Shown here in pieces: positions 16,406-25,846 of a stretch of 64,000 bases of DNA. A program made the translations under genes and the position numbers. This DNA comes from CAWGJF01 sp963715745 (GTDB lineage: Bacteria > Bacteroidota > Ignavibacteria > Ignavibacteriales > Ignavibacteriaceae), in contig OY970271.1 in the NCBI GenBank assembly GCA_963715745.1, positions 682,001 to 746,000 of the forward strand. The letters are read 5' to 3'. Numbering within the stretch: the first letter of the stretch is position 1; the number at the start of each line of letters is the position of its first letter. Under the pieces are notes generated by a model. That model saw only the letters and a program-made list of their open reading frames with translations, was not told where the DNA came from and searched no databases.

Positions 16406-16897
16406 TTATTCAAATCTTATTACATCAGCATCAGGAGGCGCATAACCCAGAATTCTGCTCATTGACATCACCTGACCTTTGTGATGGAACTCATGTGTTG
16501 TTACGTGTGTAAATAACTGTAATGCCGGAACCGTCAATTCTTTATTTATTTGTGGAACCATCCCGGAAATATTTTCTTCCATTCTCTTTTCAAAATGATT
16601 AAGGAATTCTGAAACAATTTGATTAACATTTTCAAAAAGCTGACGGACATCATTTAATTTTTTATAACTTTCATAAGAAGGGTAATCTATCTCTTTTTTC
16701 AATCCGAATTCTGCAAGCCAGAAAATATATGATCTGCCAATATGTGCTTGTGTAATGCAGATAGTCCCTCTTCCAAATCCATCAACTGGTTGTATATAAT
16801 GTTCGGGAGAAATTTTCTCGCAGTATTGAAAGACAACTTCCCTTGATCCCTTGATTAGTTCGTACTGGTTTTTAAGTAATTCAATGTTGCTTATCAT
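16406..16897 (-). CDS. DinB/YfiT-family putative metal-dependent enzyme
   Basis: A 163-residue four-helix-bundle protein with DinB features: the His of QAHIGRSYIFW and the C-terminal HVTTHEFHHKGQVMSM, giving the usual three-His metal site. Members include thiol-dependent transferases; substrate unknown. Its start overlaps the stop of the VOC gene by four bases, so the two are co-translated. Confidence 0.85.
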   Translation of the reverse strand: MISNIELLKNQYELIKGSREVVFQYCEKISPEHYIQPVDGFGRGTICITQAHIGRSYIFWLAEFGLKKEIDYPSYESYKKLNDVRQLFENVNQIVSEFLNHFEKRMEENISGMVPQINKELTVPALQLFTHVTTHEFHHKGQVMSMSRILGYAPPDADVIRFE

Positions 16898-17334
16898 TTC
16901 TGGTTTGCTCTTTCAGCGTTTAGTTTTTGCATTTCTTCTTTGGAGACATCTTTAACATGAGTTGCAACCCACCAGCTGATTCCCTGCTCATCTTCAAAGC
17001 CTCCGTTCCTGTCACCATAAAACATATCTGCCGGTTCCATTATAGATTTGGCTCCGAGTGAAAGTGCTTTTTTAAAGACCTCATCAACATTCTCAACATA
17101 GATATAAATCATTGCAGGCCTTGGCGGGTAATCATCTGAAGCCTTTCCCATCATTATTACAGAATCACCTATCCTAACTTCTCCATGGTTTACACTTCCA
17201 TCAGGGAGTGTCATTGTTTCAATAATATTTGCATCAAATATATCTTTTAAAAATTTCTGCATCTTTACAACATCTTTAATAATAAGATATGGAATGACTC
17301 GTGGATATTCATCAGGAATCGGTTTAACTGTCAT
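16894..17334 (-). CDS. VOC/glyoxalase-like protein (PhnB type)
   Basis: A 146-residue protein with a vicinal oxygen chelate fold in the PhnB/YdcE style: RVIPYLIIKDVVKMQKFLKDIF, GEVRIGDSVIMMGKA, MIYIYVENVDEVFKKALSLGA and DMFYGDRNGGFEDEQGISWWVATH. Metal-binding residues of glyoxalase I are not all present, so it may bind rather than convert its ligand. First gene of a two-gene unit with DinB. Confidence 0.85.
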   Translation of the reverse strand: MTVKPIPDEYPRVIPYLIIKDVVKMQKFLKDIFDANIIETMTLPDGSVNHGEVRIGDSVIMMGKASDDYPPRPAMIYIYVENVDEVFKKALSLGAKSIMEPADMFYGDRNGGFEDEQGISWWVATHVKDVSKEEMQKLNAERANQK

Positions 17335-17452
17335 TTTGCTTCCTTCATTATAATTTAATTTTGAAATGATTATTAATGAATCTAAATTAATTATTATCTG
17401 GACGCAACATATAGACTAATAAAAGGAATTAAAAAATTGAAGGGTAATAATA

Positions 17453-17878
17453 ATGAAAAGTGAACCTGTTGTTAAAGAAGTTTTGTTAAATGCTCCGGCA
17501 TTAAATGTTTGGAAAGCTATCAGCGACAAAGAACAGATGAAGGAATGGTATTTTGATTTAAAGGAATTTAAACCCGAGATAGGTTTTGAATTTCAGTTTG
17601 AAAGTGGACCGGATGACAGATCTTATTTACACCTTTGTAAAATAACAGAAGTTGTTCCCGAAAAAAGACTTTCGTATAGCTGGAGATATGATGGATATCC
17701 CGGAGATTCACTTGTTACATTTGAGCTTTTTAAAGAGGGAAATAAAACCAGGTTAAGACTGACACATGAAAATCTTGAAAGTTTCGGAACTGATAATCCG
17801 GATTTCACAAAAGATAATTTTGTTGAAGGCTGGAATATGATTATTGGAAAAAATATTAAAGAGTTTGTGGAAAAGTAA
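17453..17878 (+). CDS. SRPBCC/AHSA1-domain protein
   Basis: A 141-residue START/Bet v 1-like protein of the AHSA1 group: VLLNAPALNVWKAISDKEQMKEWYFDLKEF at the start, then PEKRLSYSWRYDGYPGDSLVTFEL, TRLRLTHENL and GWNMIIGKNIKEF. Such domains bind hydrophobic ligands or assist Hsp90-type chaperones. It is divergent from the VOC/DinB pair and shares the theme of small ligand-binding proteins, often clustered in bacterial genomes. Confidence 0.85.
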   Translation: MKSEPVVKEVLLNAPALNVWKAISDKEQMKEWYFDLKEFKPEIGFEFQFESGPDDRSYLHLCKITEVVPEKRLSYSWRYDGYPGDSLVTFELFKEGNKTRLRLTHENLESFGTDNPDFTKDNFVEGWNMIIGKNIKEFVEK

Positions 17879-17883
17879 TTAGC

Positions 17884-17914
17884 AAAATCCCTCCTCTTTA
17901 TAAGGAGGGATTTT
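17884..17914. terminator. bidirectional terminator
   Basis: AAAATCCCTCCT (17884-17895) pairs with AGGAGGGATTTT (17903-17914) between two convergent genes. A/T tracts on both sides suit both strands. Confidence 0.85.
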
Positions 17915-17916
17915 AA

Positions 17917-18453
17917 CTACATATCAATATCAAAACCTTTTTCTCTGATTGCTATATTGATCAATTCTTTTAAGTCACCCTTGATCTCTACAATTACGAG
18001 CTGATCCTCATCGCTGGAAATAACAAAAAGTCGTTTAAGATATTCATCAGGATTCGTTCTCAGATAAACTGCCGTAATTTCCCCGTTATCATATGATCTG
18101 ATAAAAGATTTCCAGCCATTCTCCTGCATATCTTCTTCAATTTCATTGAGAATTGCAAAACCTTTTTCATCATCTGACGTCAATTTTTTATAAACACCGA
18201 TTTGCACACCATCGACTTTTCTCATCATATCATCAACAAATTCTTTGTCCTGTGAAGCACCAACAATCCAGCTTGAAATTGTTATTCCAACTGAGCCAAC
18301 TGAAAACTGCACTTCGGAGTTATAATCGTTATTGAAATGCGATATTATTTTGTTTCGCATTCCGGCAAACTCATCATTTATCTCAATACATCCTGTTGAG
18401 ATAAATAATAATAATAAGAAAGCCGGAACAACAAGTGCAATTTTATTTTTCAT
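17917..18453 (-). CDS. DUF4252 protein, lipoprotein
   Basis: A 178-residue protein with a signal peptide and lipobox (STGC, residues 19-22). The DUF4252 pattern appears as GVQIGVYKKLTSDD...NEIEEDMQENGWKSFIRSYDNGEITAVYLRT...LFVISSDEDQLVIVEIKGDL. It is last in the sigma/anti-sigma/DUF4252 unit (20040 to 17917, minus strand) and overlaps the preceding DUF4252 gene by 11 bases. The role is unknown, probably in the envelope. Confidence 0.85.
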   Translation of the reverse strand: MKNKIALVVPAFLLLLFISTGCIEINDEFAGMRNKIISHFNNDYNSEVQFSVGSVGITISSWIVGASQDKEFVDDMMRKVDGVQIGVYKKLTSDDEKGFAILNEIEEDMQENGWKSFIRSYDNGEITAVYLRTNPDEYLKRLFVISSDEDQLVIVEIKGDLKELINIAIREKGFDIDM

Positions 18454-18994
18454 CTTTTATTCCTTCAAGTTGAGGGATATCAAATTTCTTACCAAGTTTG
18501 CCAATGGTTTTAAGATCAATTGTACCGACAATATTTACAAAAGCAGCCTCACCGGAACTTTCTAATGATGTTACCACCAATCCAACTATCTGTTTACGGC
18601 TATTTTGCTTTACATAAACATTAGCAAGCTCGCTTCCTTTTTTTGATCGTACAATTCTTTTCCAGTCTGTCCCCGCAAGCTTTGAATCAATAATACCCAT
18701 CTTGGATTCAAGGTCTTTCCTGTTGTTGTCGTCAACTTCATAAACATTTGCTTTAATAAGCTTTAATCCTTTCAAAATTTCCATGATGTTAGGATCATCA
18801 TCTGGTGATATTTCAGCTATAGTAGAAAGAAGCTCTTCATCAAGAGTAACCTCAGTTACACCTGTTGAATTTTCAAATTTTGTGAAACTTCCGAAATCAA
18901 CATAGCCTGGTTCTTTAGTTACGTCGCCTGTTTGTGCAACAGCAGAGGTGAGAAAAATTAGGGTTAAAAAAATTATTGATTTAAGGTATTTCAT
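18443..18994 (-). CDS. DUF4252 protein, secreted
   Basis: A 183-residue protein with a signal peptide (ends AVAQT) and a DUF4252 domain (LKLIKANVYEVDDNNR, GTDWKRIVRSKKGSELANVYVKQNSRKQIVGLVVTS, VNIVGTIDLKTIGKL). Paralogue of the product of the next gene. DUF4252 genes commonly follow an ECF sigma/anti-sigma pair in Bacteroidota, as here. Confidence 0.88.
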   Translation of the reverse strand: MKYLKSIIFLTLIFLTSAVAQTGDVTKEPGYVDFGSFTKFENSTGVTEVTLDEELLSTIAEISPDDDPNIMEILKGLKLIKANVYEVDDNNRKDLESKMGIIDSKLAGTDWKRIVRSKKGSELANVYVKQNSRKQIVGLVVTSLESSGEAAFVNIVGTIDLKTIGKLGKKFDIPQLEGIKDEK

Positions 18995-18995
18995 T

Positions 18996-19529
18996 TTATC
19001 CTCCTGTTACATAATCGCTTACAATTGATAAGCCTTCATTTAGTGGTTTACTTATTTTTTTGGTGAGAATATCCCGGTCAAGATTTGCTTCAGTTCTCCG
19101 GAAAACTTTAGCAACTATCTCAAGAGATTCTCTTGCCTGTTTTTGAGCCAGCTCAATTTCTGCTTCTGAATACTTTGTGTTAGTGGAACTCTGATTGAAA
19201 AATGTGAAATAGAAGATTATTGCAAAGCAAATAATTGTAATCAAACTTCCAACAACTGCTAATTTGGTGTTGAAGAATGAGAACATTTGTCCGGCTTCAT
19301 TTTCAAAATCGATTTTATTATTAACTGCTGCTAAAACTTTATCGGGAAACTTTTCCTCATCAATTTGGTGAACAGCGTTTGCCGTAGTTTTATAATCATT
19401 CAATAAGATTTTAACCTGCTGATTTTTTAATGATAAAAACCAGATTTTTATCTTATCAATTATTGAGGAATTGCCGTAAGCCACAGCTATAATTTTTTCT
19501 TCCAGATCTTTATTTATAATTTTTTGCAT
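18996..19529 (-). CDS. membrane anti-sigma factor candidate
   Basis: A 177-residue protein with a cytoplasmic N-terminal half, one transmembrane helix near residues 92-112 (VGSLITIICFAIIFYFTFF) and an external C-terminal part. It overlaps the ECF sigma gene by 20 bases, the usual arrangement of a sigma/anti-sigma pair. No zinc anti-sigma motif is visible, so the assignment rests on topology and position. Confidence 0.7.
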   Translation of the reverse strand: MQKIINKDLEEKIIAVAYGNSSIIDKIKIWFLSLKNQQVKILLNDYKTTANAVHQIDEEKFPDKVLAAVNNKIDFENEAGQMFSFFNTKLAVVGSLITIICFAIIFYFTFFNQSSTNTKYSEAEIELAQKQARESLEIVAKVFRRTEANLDRDILTKKISKPLNEGLSIVSDYVTGG

Positions 19530-20040
19530 ATTTCCTTAATAATTTTTGAAGCTCTTTTCTTGCACGCATTATATTTACTTTAACTGTATTCAATGGGATG
19601 TCAAGAATATCCCCGATCTCTTTATACTTAAAACCCTGAATTTCATAAAGAACAAAAGGACTTTTTAATCTCCCAGGTAATTTTTCAATGGCGACATTTA
19701 AATTTTCTTTAATACCTGTCCTCTCAGAAGTTTTCACCGGGTCTGTTTCAAATGATTCATCCGGCAATGTTTCTTCATAACTTTCATCAATCTGCATTTC
19801 ATGTTTATATATCTTTTTATTTCTTCTCAAGTAATCTATACAAAGGTTATGAGTTGTTCTCATCATCCAGGCTTTTGCTGACAAAAATTTAAAGTTCTTA
19901 ATATTCTGCCAGGTTCTTATCATTACTTCCTGAGTAATGTCTTCAGCATCCATAATATTATGGGTCATATAAATAGCGTAGCTGTAAATCCTGTTTTTAT
20001 GTTGCTTGATTAAAAAATCAAACTTTACTTTGCCTGGCAT
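19510..20040 (-). CDS. ECF sigma factor
   Basis: A 176-residue sigma-70 family protein. Region 2 contains MDAEDITQEVMIRTWQNI and KAWMMRTTHNLCIDYLRR; region 4 contains LKSPFVLYEIQGFKYKEIGDILDIPLNTVKVNIMRARKELQ. Length is normal for ECF factors. It heads an operon with a membrane protein and two DUF4252 proteins and probably responds to an envelope signal. Confidence 0.93.
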   Translation of the reverse strand: MPGKVKFDFLIKQHKNRIYSYAIYMTHNIMDAEDITQEVMIRTWQNIKNFKFLSAKAWMMRTTHNLCIDYLRRNKKIYKHEMQIDESYEETLPDESFETDPVKTSERTGIKENLNVAIEKLPGRLKSPFVLYEIQGFKYKEIGDILDIPLNTVKVNIMRARKELQKLLRKYAKNYK

Positions 20041-20148
20041 TTAACTTAGAGACGAATGTGGATTTTCTTTTGTTACAAAAAAGGTAAGGATATGTAACTG
20101 AAGCAGACTTTATTTGAAGAATGGGTGAAGTGGCTGATAAAAGGAAAA

Positions 20149-20826
20149 TCAGAAGAACATTTGGAATCCAATTTGTAAAAGAACCATATCCGTTCTTGAT
20201 TCAATTGTGTCAAAGTAAAATATGTCATTTGCAAACCTGATTGAATTTCGGTCAACATATTCTGTCGGAGAAGAAAACATATAACGTACCTTGAGATCAA
20301 AATAAACTGCTCCACGGTTATCAAACGGATCACCAGAAGCTAAAAACTTCAAACCTCCGCCAACACCATAGCTCCATGCCCAGTCATCAAAATACAAAGA
20401 TTGTGTATGATAATAATAATCAAGAACTTCTGTGTTGGAAAAAACATAACTTCCGCCGAATAAAGCCTCAAAGTAAGGCTTTATTCTTCCTGCTGGTGGA
20501 GCAACCTGGAATAATAAATGCAGACTTGCAAAATTTTGTGCCCGGTTCAAACTCATATATAAATCATCGGTATATTCATCATTTATAAAATGAATTCCGT
20601 AAGCCTGGTAACTGAAATCTATTCCAAATCCGTAAGGTTTTTTTGCTGTAGGTGATGAAAAGAAAATCTCAGAACTTCCTCCGAATCCTGTTTTATTCAT
20701 ATAATCGCTGAATTCATTTACAGGAAATGCCGTTGTAAAGAATAAATTAAATGATGGTTGAGCTTTTATTGAAGTTGGTAAAATAAATAATGCAATTAAA
20801 ATTGAAGAGTAAAAAATCCGTTTCAT
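20149..20826 (-). CDS. outer-membrane beta-barrel protein
   Basis: A 225-residue protein with a signal peptide (ISIKAQ-like end near residue 22), many alternating aromatic strands (SLHLLFQVAPPAGRIKPYFEALFGGSYVF, WSYGVGGGLKFL, VYFDLKVRYMF) and a terminal Phe (QIGFQMFF), as in small outer-membrane barrels. No specific function. It is transcribed alone upstream of the sigma operon. Confidence 0.75.
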   Translation of the reverse strand: MKRIFYSSILIALFILPTSIKAQPSFNLFFTTAFPVNEFSDYMNKTGFGGSSEIFFSSPTAKKPYGFGIDFSYQAYGIHFINDEYTDDLYMSLNRAQNFASLHLLFQVAPPAGRIKPYFEALFGGSYVFSNTEVLDYYYHTQSLYFDDWAWSYGVGGGLKFLASGDPFDNRGAVYFDLKVRYMFSSPTEYVDRNSIRFANDIFYFDTIESRTDMVLLQIGFQMFF

Positions 20827-21030
20827 TTTAAGTTCCTTGTTAGTAATTCAATTCAGGCATCTCAATTTTCTTGCCTGAATTCTGATGCTACAAGTAGTTT
20901 TAAAAAGATAGGTTTAAATAAAATAAACTTAAGAATTGTGATAGGTTTATAAATGACAAGTAATTAAAGCGTGGCTTCCCTGTATAAATAATTATTCATT
21001 TACGTATTTGGAAGAGAACAGAAATTTGCC

Positions 21031-23313
21031 TTAAAGCTTAAAAACTTTTGTTAATTCAGGTAGCGCGTATTTTCTAAAATTCTCATCAATTTGTGATGGT
21101 TGATCTTCTTTAATCTCAGTCATATTAAAATTCAAAAGATTTTCATTTCTCAATTTCTGCTTTACCTGACGATATTTATCAAATAGTTTCTGGTTCCTTG
21201 CAATTTCATCACTAAGCTTCTTTTTCATGGCAACCAGCTTGGAAATCTGGCCTCTGTGTTCCTCATGTTCAATTTTTATTTGGGTAAGCGATTGCTGCAA
21301 ATCAAACATTTCATTCATTGAATCTTTAATTTTCTCGTTCAGATTTTTTAATCTTTCCTCATATTCTTTTACTTCGGTTTCAAGCTTTATTCGTTTTTCA
21401 TAACCAGTGTGATACCTGGCTTCAATTCCATTAAAAATGCTTAGAATTCCTTTTTCAAACTCTACAATTTTATTTTTCAGATTTTCAGACTCAATTTGTA
21501 ACTCATTGTTAAAATTCTTTTTTTCAATTGCAGATTTTTCCAGCTTATGAACTTCGTCCATCATCATTTCTTTTTGATCTGTAATTGTTCCGAGCAAATC
21601 TTCAAAAGTTTCAATCTCTGTCTGCCTCAGGTTTAACACTCTCTCGCTTTCTTCAAGAGCAGCCAACTTCTCGAATAAAATCTGATCCTGTTCATTAATA
21701 TCTTTTTCTTTTTTCTGAATCATCTGCTCAAGTACATTCTTTTTATTCCCGATTTCATTCAATTCTTTGCTGTATTTCTGAAACATATTTGCAAATCGGT
21801 TTTCGAGCGCCTCGTTGCCCTGCTTCATTTCCGATTTTTTTCTTTCCAGAAGAGGAACAATTTGCTTCAGCTTTTTATATTCATCGCGAAGTTTAAAAGC
21901 AGAATCTTTTTCAGAATTAATTTTCTGAAGAATTTCATTTTTTAATTTTTGATGAGTTTCAACATCATTTTTTAAAATTCTGACCTGTTCTTCCCTGGCA
22001 GACAGATCATTTGTAAGCTCCCTTAGTGTGTTCGCTTTTTGATCAATTGATCTGACAAGCGCCAGGAGTTCCTTGTTTTTTAATTCAACTGATTCATTAA
22101 CTTGCTTGTGCCGGATGGTTGTTTCGTTCAGCTTGTTTTTCTTATCTGTTATTTCAGAATCAATGGCAGCTATTTTTAATTCTTTAGTAGATAGAATATC
22201 GTTCAGTTCTTGCAGATTATCTTTTTTTAATTCTTCAGAAAGGCTAAGCTGCCTGATAGATTCATTAATTTTATTCTGCTCAGATTTTAGTTTTGCAATA
22301 ATTATTTTAAGATCATCACTTTCTGATTTCAAATCGTTAAGTTCATTTAACTCTTCATGTTTTTGCGCAACATTCAGTTCCAGCTCAGTTTCCTTTGATT
22401 TGAATTCAGAAATATTTCTCTGGTAATCCTTTATTTTATTACTGTATTCCTCGCTTAATAAATTCAATGAGGAATTTAATTCATTTATCTTTTCCTTTTT
22501 TTGCTCAATCGAATCGATCAAGGTTTGCTCTTCAATAATAAGAGAAATAGTCCGGTCTTCCTGTTCTTTGATGTTACCGGTTTCACTCTCGCGAATTTTC
22601 TTAATAAGATCATCCAGTTCTTTTTTTCTTAGATCAATTCTATCCTGGATTGATGCTTCTTCATCTAATAATTCTTCAATTTTACTTTTTACCAGCTTTT
22701 CTTCTTCAATTCCTTTTGTTCTCAGGCTGCTGATTTTTTCTTCCAGAATTTTTATCTCTGCATTTAGCGAATTTATTTTTGAAGAATCTATTGAATTAAG
22801 TTCATCTCTCTTTTTATTAATTTCATTCCGAAGTGATTGTTCCTCTAATGAAAGCGATTTTATCTTCTCATTTAATTTTTCTTCTTCATTCAAAAGTGCA
22901 TTCTTTCTTTCTTCTGCGCTGTGTATCTCCTGAAAAATACTTCTAATCGCTTCGGCTGATTCTGATTTACTTTCTGAATTATTTACACTGCTTTCAAGGT
23001 TATTTAAATGACTCGTCAAATTCAGTAGATGATTTTGTTCATCATTTTTAATTTCGCGTAATTCTTTTATTTCTTTGGTAAGATTTTCAATTGTGTTCTT
23101 ATGTTTTTGTTCCTGGGATTTTAAATATTCAATGGTAATTGAATAATCAGCTTTCAAATTTTTCAAATCGGTTGCATCTTTTTTCAGTTTATTCAGGGTT
23201 TCATTTAAGAGATTAATTTTCTCTTCCCTGTCATAAATGCCCCCAAGATTGCTTTTGAGCATCTCGTTTTCAAGTTCAAGTTCCTTTATTTTTTTTGTTC
23301 CAAAGAAAGGCAT
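21031..23313 (-). CDS. long coiled-coil protein
   Basis: A 760-residue protein that is almost entirely heptad-repeat coiled coil, rich in Glu, Lys, Leu and Asn (EKINLLNETLNKLKK, LEEKISSLRTKGIEEEKLV and many others). It starts MPFFGTKKIKELELENE. There is no Walker motif, so it is not an SMC ATPase, and no membrane segment or signal is seen. The last 40 residues (NEDQPSQIDENFRKYALPELTKVFKL-like) form a non-coiled tail. A structural or scaffolding role is inferred. Long overlapping frames on the other strand are artefacts of this composition. Confidence 0.8.
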   Translation of the reverse strand: MPFFGTKKIKELELENEMLKSNLGGIYDREEKINLLNETLNKLKKDATDLKNLKADYSITIEYLKSQEQKHKNTIENLTKEIKELREIKNDEQNHLLNLTSHLNNLESSVNNSESKSESAEAIRSIFQEIHSAEERKNALLNEEEKLNEKIKSLSLEEQSLRNEINKKRDELNSIDSSKINSLNAEIKILEEKISSLRTKGIEEEKLVKSKIEELLDEEASIQDRIDLRKKELDDLIKKIRESETGNIKEQEDRTISLIIEEQTLIDSIEQKKEKINELNSSLNLLSEEYSNKIKDYQRNISEFKSKETELELNVAQKHEELNELNDLKSESDDLKIIIAKLKSEQNKINESIRQLSLSEELKKDNLQELNDILSTKELKIAAIDSEITDKKNKLNETTIRHKQVNESVELKNKELLALVRSIDQKANTLRELTNDLSAREEQVRILKNDVETHQKLKNEILQKINSEKDSAFKLRDEYKKLKQIVPLLERKKSEMKQGNEALENRFANMFQKYSKELNEIGNKKNVLEQMIQKKEKDINEQDQILFEKLAALEESERVLNLRQTEIETFEDLLGTITDQKEMMMDEVHKLEKSAIEKKNFNNELQIESENLKNKIVEFEKGILSIFNGIEARYHTGYEKRIKLETEVKEYEERLKNLNEKIKDSMNEMFDLQQSLTQIKIEHEEHRGQISKLVAMKKKLSDEIARNQKLFDKYRQVKQKLRNENLLNFNMTEIKEDQPSQIDENFRKYALPELTKVFKL

Positions 23314-23509
23314 GGCTATTCCTCGTTTTGAATAGGGAAATAGATTTTTATTCGGGAGTGCAAAATATTTAAAGATACAACATTATGCATAACAATAAGT
23401 TAATATGCTTAGCTGAAGTTAATTATTAGTCCGATAATAAGCAAGTAAAAGAATACATAAACTTGCAGAGATTATAAGATGTTAAAGTTTAAGTAATGTC
23501 TTAAATCTA

Positions 23510-24034
23510 TTAAGAAGATAGAAACTCAATAATTGAAATACAGAATTCAGGCAAATCATCAGGATTCCGGCTTGAAATCATATTTCTGTCTATTATAACA
23601 GGCTTATCAAACCATTCTGCACCTGCATTAAGTAAATCATCTTTAATTCCCGGCGTTGAAGTACACTTGAAACCATTCATAATCCCTGCTGAAATTGGAA
23701 TCCAGCCCGCATGACAAATATGTGCTACTAATTTTCCTGAATTAAAAATGTTTCTGGTTGTTTCAAGAACTTTTTTATTTCTTCGAAGTTTATCAGGTGC
23801 AAAACCTCCGGGTATTACCAAAGCATCAAAATCTTTCCAGTTTATTTCTTCAATTGAAATATCAGATTTACATGGATATCCGTGCTTGCCTGAATAAGTT
23901 ATTCCTTTTTCTGAACCAGCAACAAAAACCTCTGCTCCTTCTTCAGTCAGTCTTATTTTTGGATACCATAATTCAAGATCTTCATAAATATCATCAACAA
24001 ACATTAATATCTTTTTATTGCTCAACTTACCCAT
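23510..24034 (-). CDS. DJ-1/PfpI family protein
   Basis: A 174-residue class I glutamine amidotransferase-like protein. It has the PfpI core ALVIPGGFAPDKLRRN, the nucleophile Cys in VAHICHAGWIPISAG with the following GW typical of PfpI, and ISSRNPDDLPEF near the end. Members act as proteases, deglycases or chaperones. The start codon is 8 bases after the stop of... the neighbouring gene lies at 24042 on the same strand, so these genes probably form one transcript with 24042-25760. Confidence 0.88.
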   Translation of the reverse strand: MGKLSNKKILMFVDDIYEDLELWYPKIRLTEEGAEVFVAGSEKGITYSGKHGYPCKSDISIEEINWKDFDALVIPGGFAPDKLRRNKKVLETTRNIFNSGKLVAHICHAGWIPISAGIMNGFKCTSTPGIKDDLLNAGAEWFDKPVIIDRNMISSRNPDDLPEFCISIIEFLSS

Positions 24035-24041
24035 AAATCTT

Positions 24042-24377
24042 TTAAAGTTTTCCTGCTTTATACTTTTGCCTGAAACGGATTTTTTGAAGTTGACGTTCTA
24101 TTATTAATTCTGCAAGTACTTCAGGAATATTTTCCCTGTCTTTCCCGGAAAAAAGCTCACTAAGCTTTTTTTCGTTTACGTCAATTCTGTAGAGAGTATT
24201 GATGAGCTCATCATAATTATTATCAAGTAGATGGGCCACCTTTTCTTTAAGATATTTTTTGAAATCTTCAAGAGTATCAACCTCAACTGATGGAATCAAT
24301 GAGTCTGAATCCTGCAGAGTAAAATCCTTCTCAATGATTTTTGTAATACTTCTAACTTCAGAATTTTGATCTTGCAT
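24042..24377 (-). CDS. hypothetical helical protein
   Basis: A 111-residue, highly charged protein predicted mostly helical (TLEDFKKYLKEKVAHLLDNNYDELINTLYRIDVNEKKLSELF). The YDELINTLYRIDVNE segment is reminiscent of small proteins of Bacteroidota annotated only as hypothetical. It sits between the PAP2-type and DJ-1 genes with gaps of 22 and 7 bases, so it is co-transcribed. Confidence 0.7.
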   Translation of the reverse strand: MQDQNSEVRSITKIIEKDFTLQDSDSLIPSVEVDTLEDFKKYLKEKVAHLLDNNYDELINTLYRIDVNEKKLSELFSGKDRENIPEVLAELIIERQLQKIRFRQKYKAGKL

Positions 24378-24399
24378 AATAACACTGAAATACGAATTG

Positions 24400-25017
24400 T
24401 TATTCCAATCTTAACTTTTGTTTAATTAATTTTAATAATTTAAAACTTCCGTATGCAAAAAACGGGGCTGCAAACACGTCAATTGTATAATGAACTTGTT
24501 GAATTAATACACAAAATGCAACAGCAATTGTTAAAAACATGAATAATGATTTTAGCCACTTATTTTTTTCAATCAGGAAAATCAAAAATAATGTTGCAGT
24601 ATGACCTGAAAAGAAAAGATCTTTTGTAAGAATTGTTCCGGAACTAATCGATTGTACAAACGGATCATTAAGAGGCAGAATTTTTTCGGGTGCAGCAAAG
24701 GGAGTAAGATACATTGCTCCAGCACGAAAAATTATAAGCAAAGCATAAGCTTGTGCAGCAAATATAATTTGCTTTGGTTCTCTGGCAAATGAAATCAATC
24801 CGACAATTATTGACAAATAAATTATAATAAAAGTTAACCAGGTAACATTAACAGGATTGAAGAGATTTAATATCGGGTCGGGTAAAACTACACCTGGCCG
24901 GCTTTCAATATAATCAAGAAATACGGGTATGTAATAAAAAAGAATTACTGTGCATATTACAGTAATTAGAAACTCAATTCTAAATTTTTTTTCAGCAAGA
25001 GAACTTTTCCAACTCAT
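24400..25017 (-). CDS. PAP2/sphingomyelin-synthase-like membrane phosphatase
   Basis: A 205-residue protein with about six transmembrane helices. The PAP2 C-type motifs are visible: FFSGHTATLFLIFLI (SGHT) and QQVHYTIDVFAAP (HxxxD). These form the phosphate-transfer site of lipid phosphatases and sphingomyelin-synthase-like enzymes. Substrate unknown, probably a phospholipid. Its start is two bases from the stop of the esterase gene upstream, so the pair is co-translated. Confidence 0.8.
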   Translation of the reverse strand: MSWKSSLAEKKFRIEFLITVICTVILFYYIPVFLDYIESRPGVVLPDPILNLFNPVNVTWLTFIIIYLSIIVGLISFAREPKQIIFAAQAYALLIIFRAGAMYLTPFAAPEKILPLNDPFVQSISSGTILTKDLFFSGHTATLFLIFLIEKNKWLKSLFMFLTIAVAFCVLIQQVHYTIDVFAAPFFAYGSFKLLKLIKQKLRLE

Positions 25018-25019
25018 AA

Positions 25020-25760
25020 TTAAACTGATTTTGGATTTAGTTTACTTAAAAAATAAGGAAGCATTTGCCTCCAGGTAGGCCAGTCGTGCCGGATATCATG
25101 ACCCCACAGATCAAGCCAGTGTTGAATTCCTTTTGAATTTAAAATATCAGATATTCTTCTTGCTGCTGATGGGTCCTCATAAGGTCCTTGTCCGCTTGCA
25201 ATAATAATACTTCTGTGCCTTAGTTGAGTTAAAATGTGATCATCATTCCACTGAGGCAAATAATCAACAGGAGAATTGAAATAACAGGTTTCATCAAAGT
25301 AACCGCCGGAATAATATTTTAAATCATAGGTTCCGCTCATTGCAATCACCCCGGAAAACAAATCTGATCTTCTCAATAAATTATTAAGAGCATGAAAAGC
25401 TCCGAGTGAAGCACCTGTATTAATAATTGGCGTATTGTCTGAAGTTTTATTTCTTATGAATGGAACAACTTCTTCGGTTATGTAATTATTGTACTGCTGA
25501 TGTCTTATTGCTTTGTGAGGTGGATACATATCTCTATTCAACCAGCTTTCATTATTAATGCTGTTTATAGAAAATACTTTTACTTTCCCGGCATCTATAA
25601 ACCATGCAATGCTGTCAATCAACTGGAATCTTTCGTACTCAAGGAAGTCTGCCCCTGCTGTAGGAAACATTAAAAGCGCATAACCGTAATGTCCATAAAC
25701 AGCAATTTCCATATCCTTGTTAAGATTTGGGCTCCACCATTTATGAATTTCTTTATGCAC
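25020..25760 (-). CDS. esterase-like alpha/beta hydrolase
   Basis: A 246-residue protein of the putative-esterase (esterase D-like) family, with nucleophile elbow GASLGAFHA near residue 117, an acid candidate in GPYEDPSAA and a C-terminal His in LWGHDIRHDWPTWRQMLP. It has no signal peptide, so it is cytoplasmic. It is first in a four-gene unit with PAP2, a hypothetical protein and a DJ-1 protein. Confidence 0.85.
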   Translation of the reverse strand: MHKEIHKWWSPNLNKDMEIAVYGHYGYALLMFPTAGADFLEYERFQLIDSIAWFIDAGKVKVFSINSINNESWLNRDMYPPHKAIRHQQYNNYITEEVVPFIRNKTSDNTPIINTGASLGAFHALNNLLRRSDLFSGVIAMSGTYDLKYYSGGYFDETCYFNSPVDYLPQWNDDHILTQLRHRSIIIASGQGPYEDPSAARRISDILNSKGIQHWLDLWGHDIRHDWPTWRQMLPYFLSKLNPKSV

Positions 25761-25846
25761 AAATTTTCCGAAAAATATTATAAAAGTTATATAAACTAAA
25801 TAAATCGGATTAAATTGAAAAGAAATAATTTAGGATTATGAAACAG

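Noticed and set aside
22073..22933. Long open frames on the plus strand opposite the coiled-coil gene
   Set aside because: They arise from the Glu/Lys/Leu-rich composition of the 760-residue gene on the other strand. They are Ser/Phe-rich low-complexity shadows without start signals.
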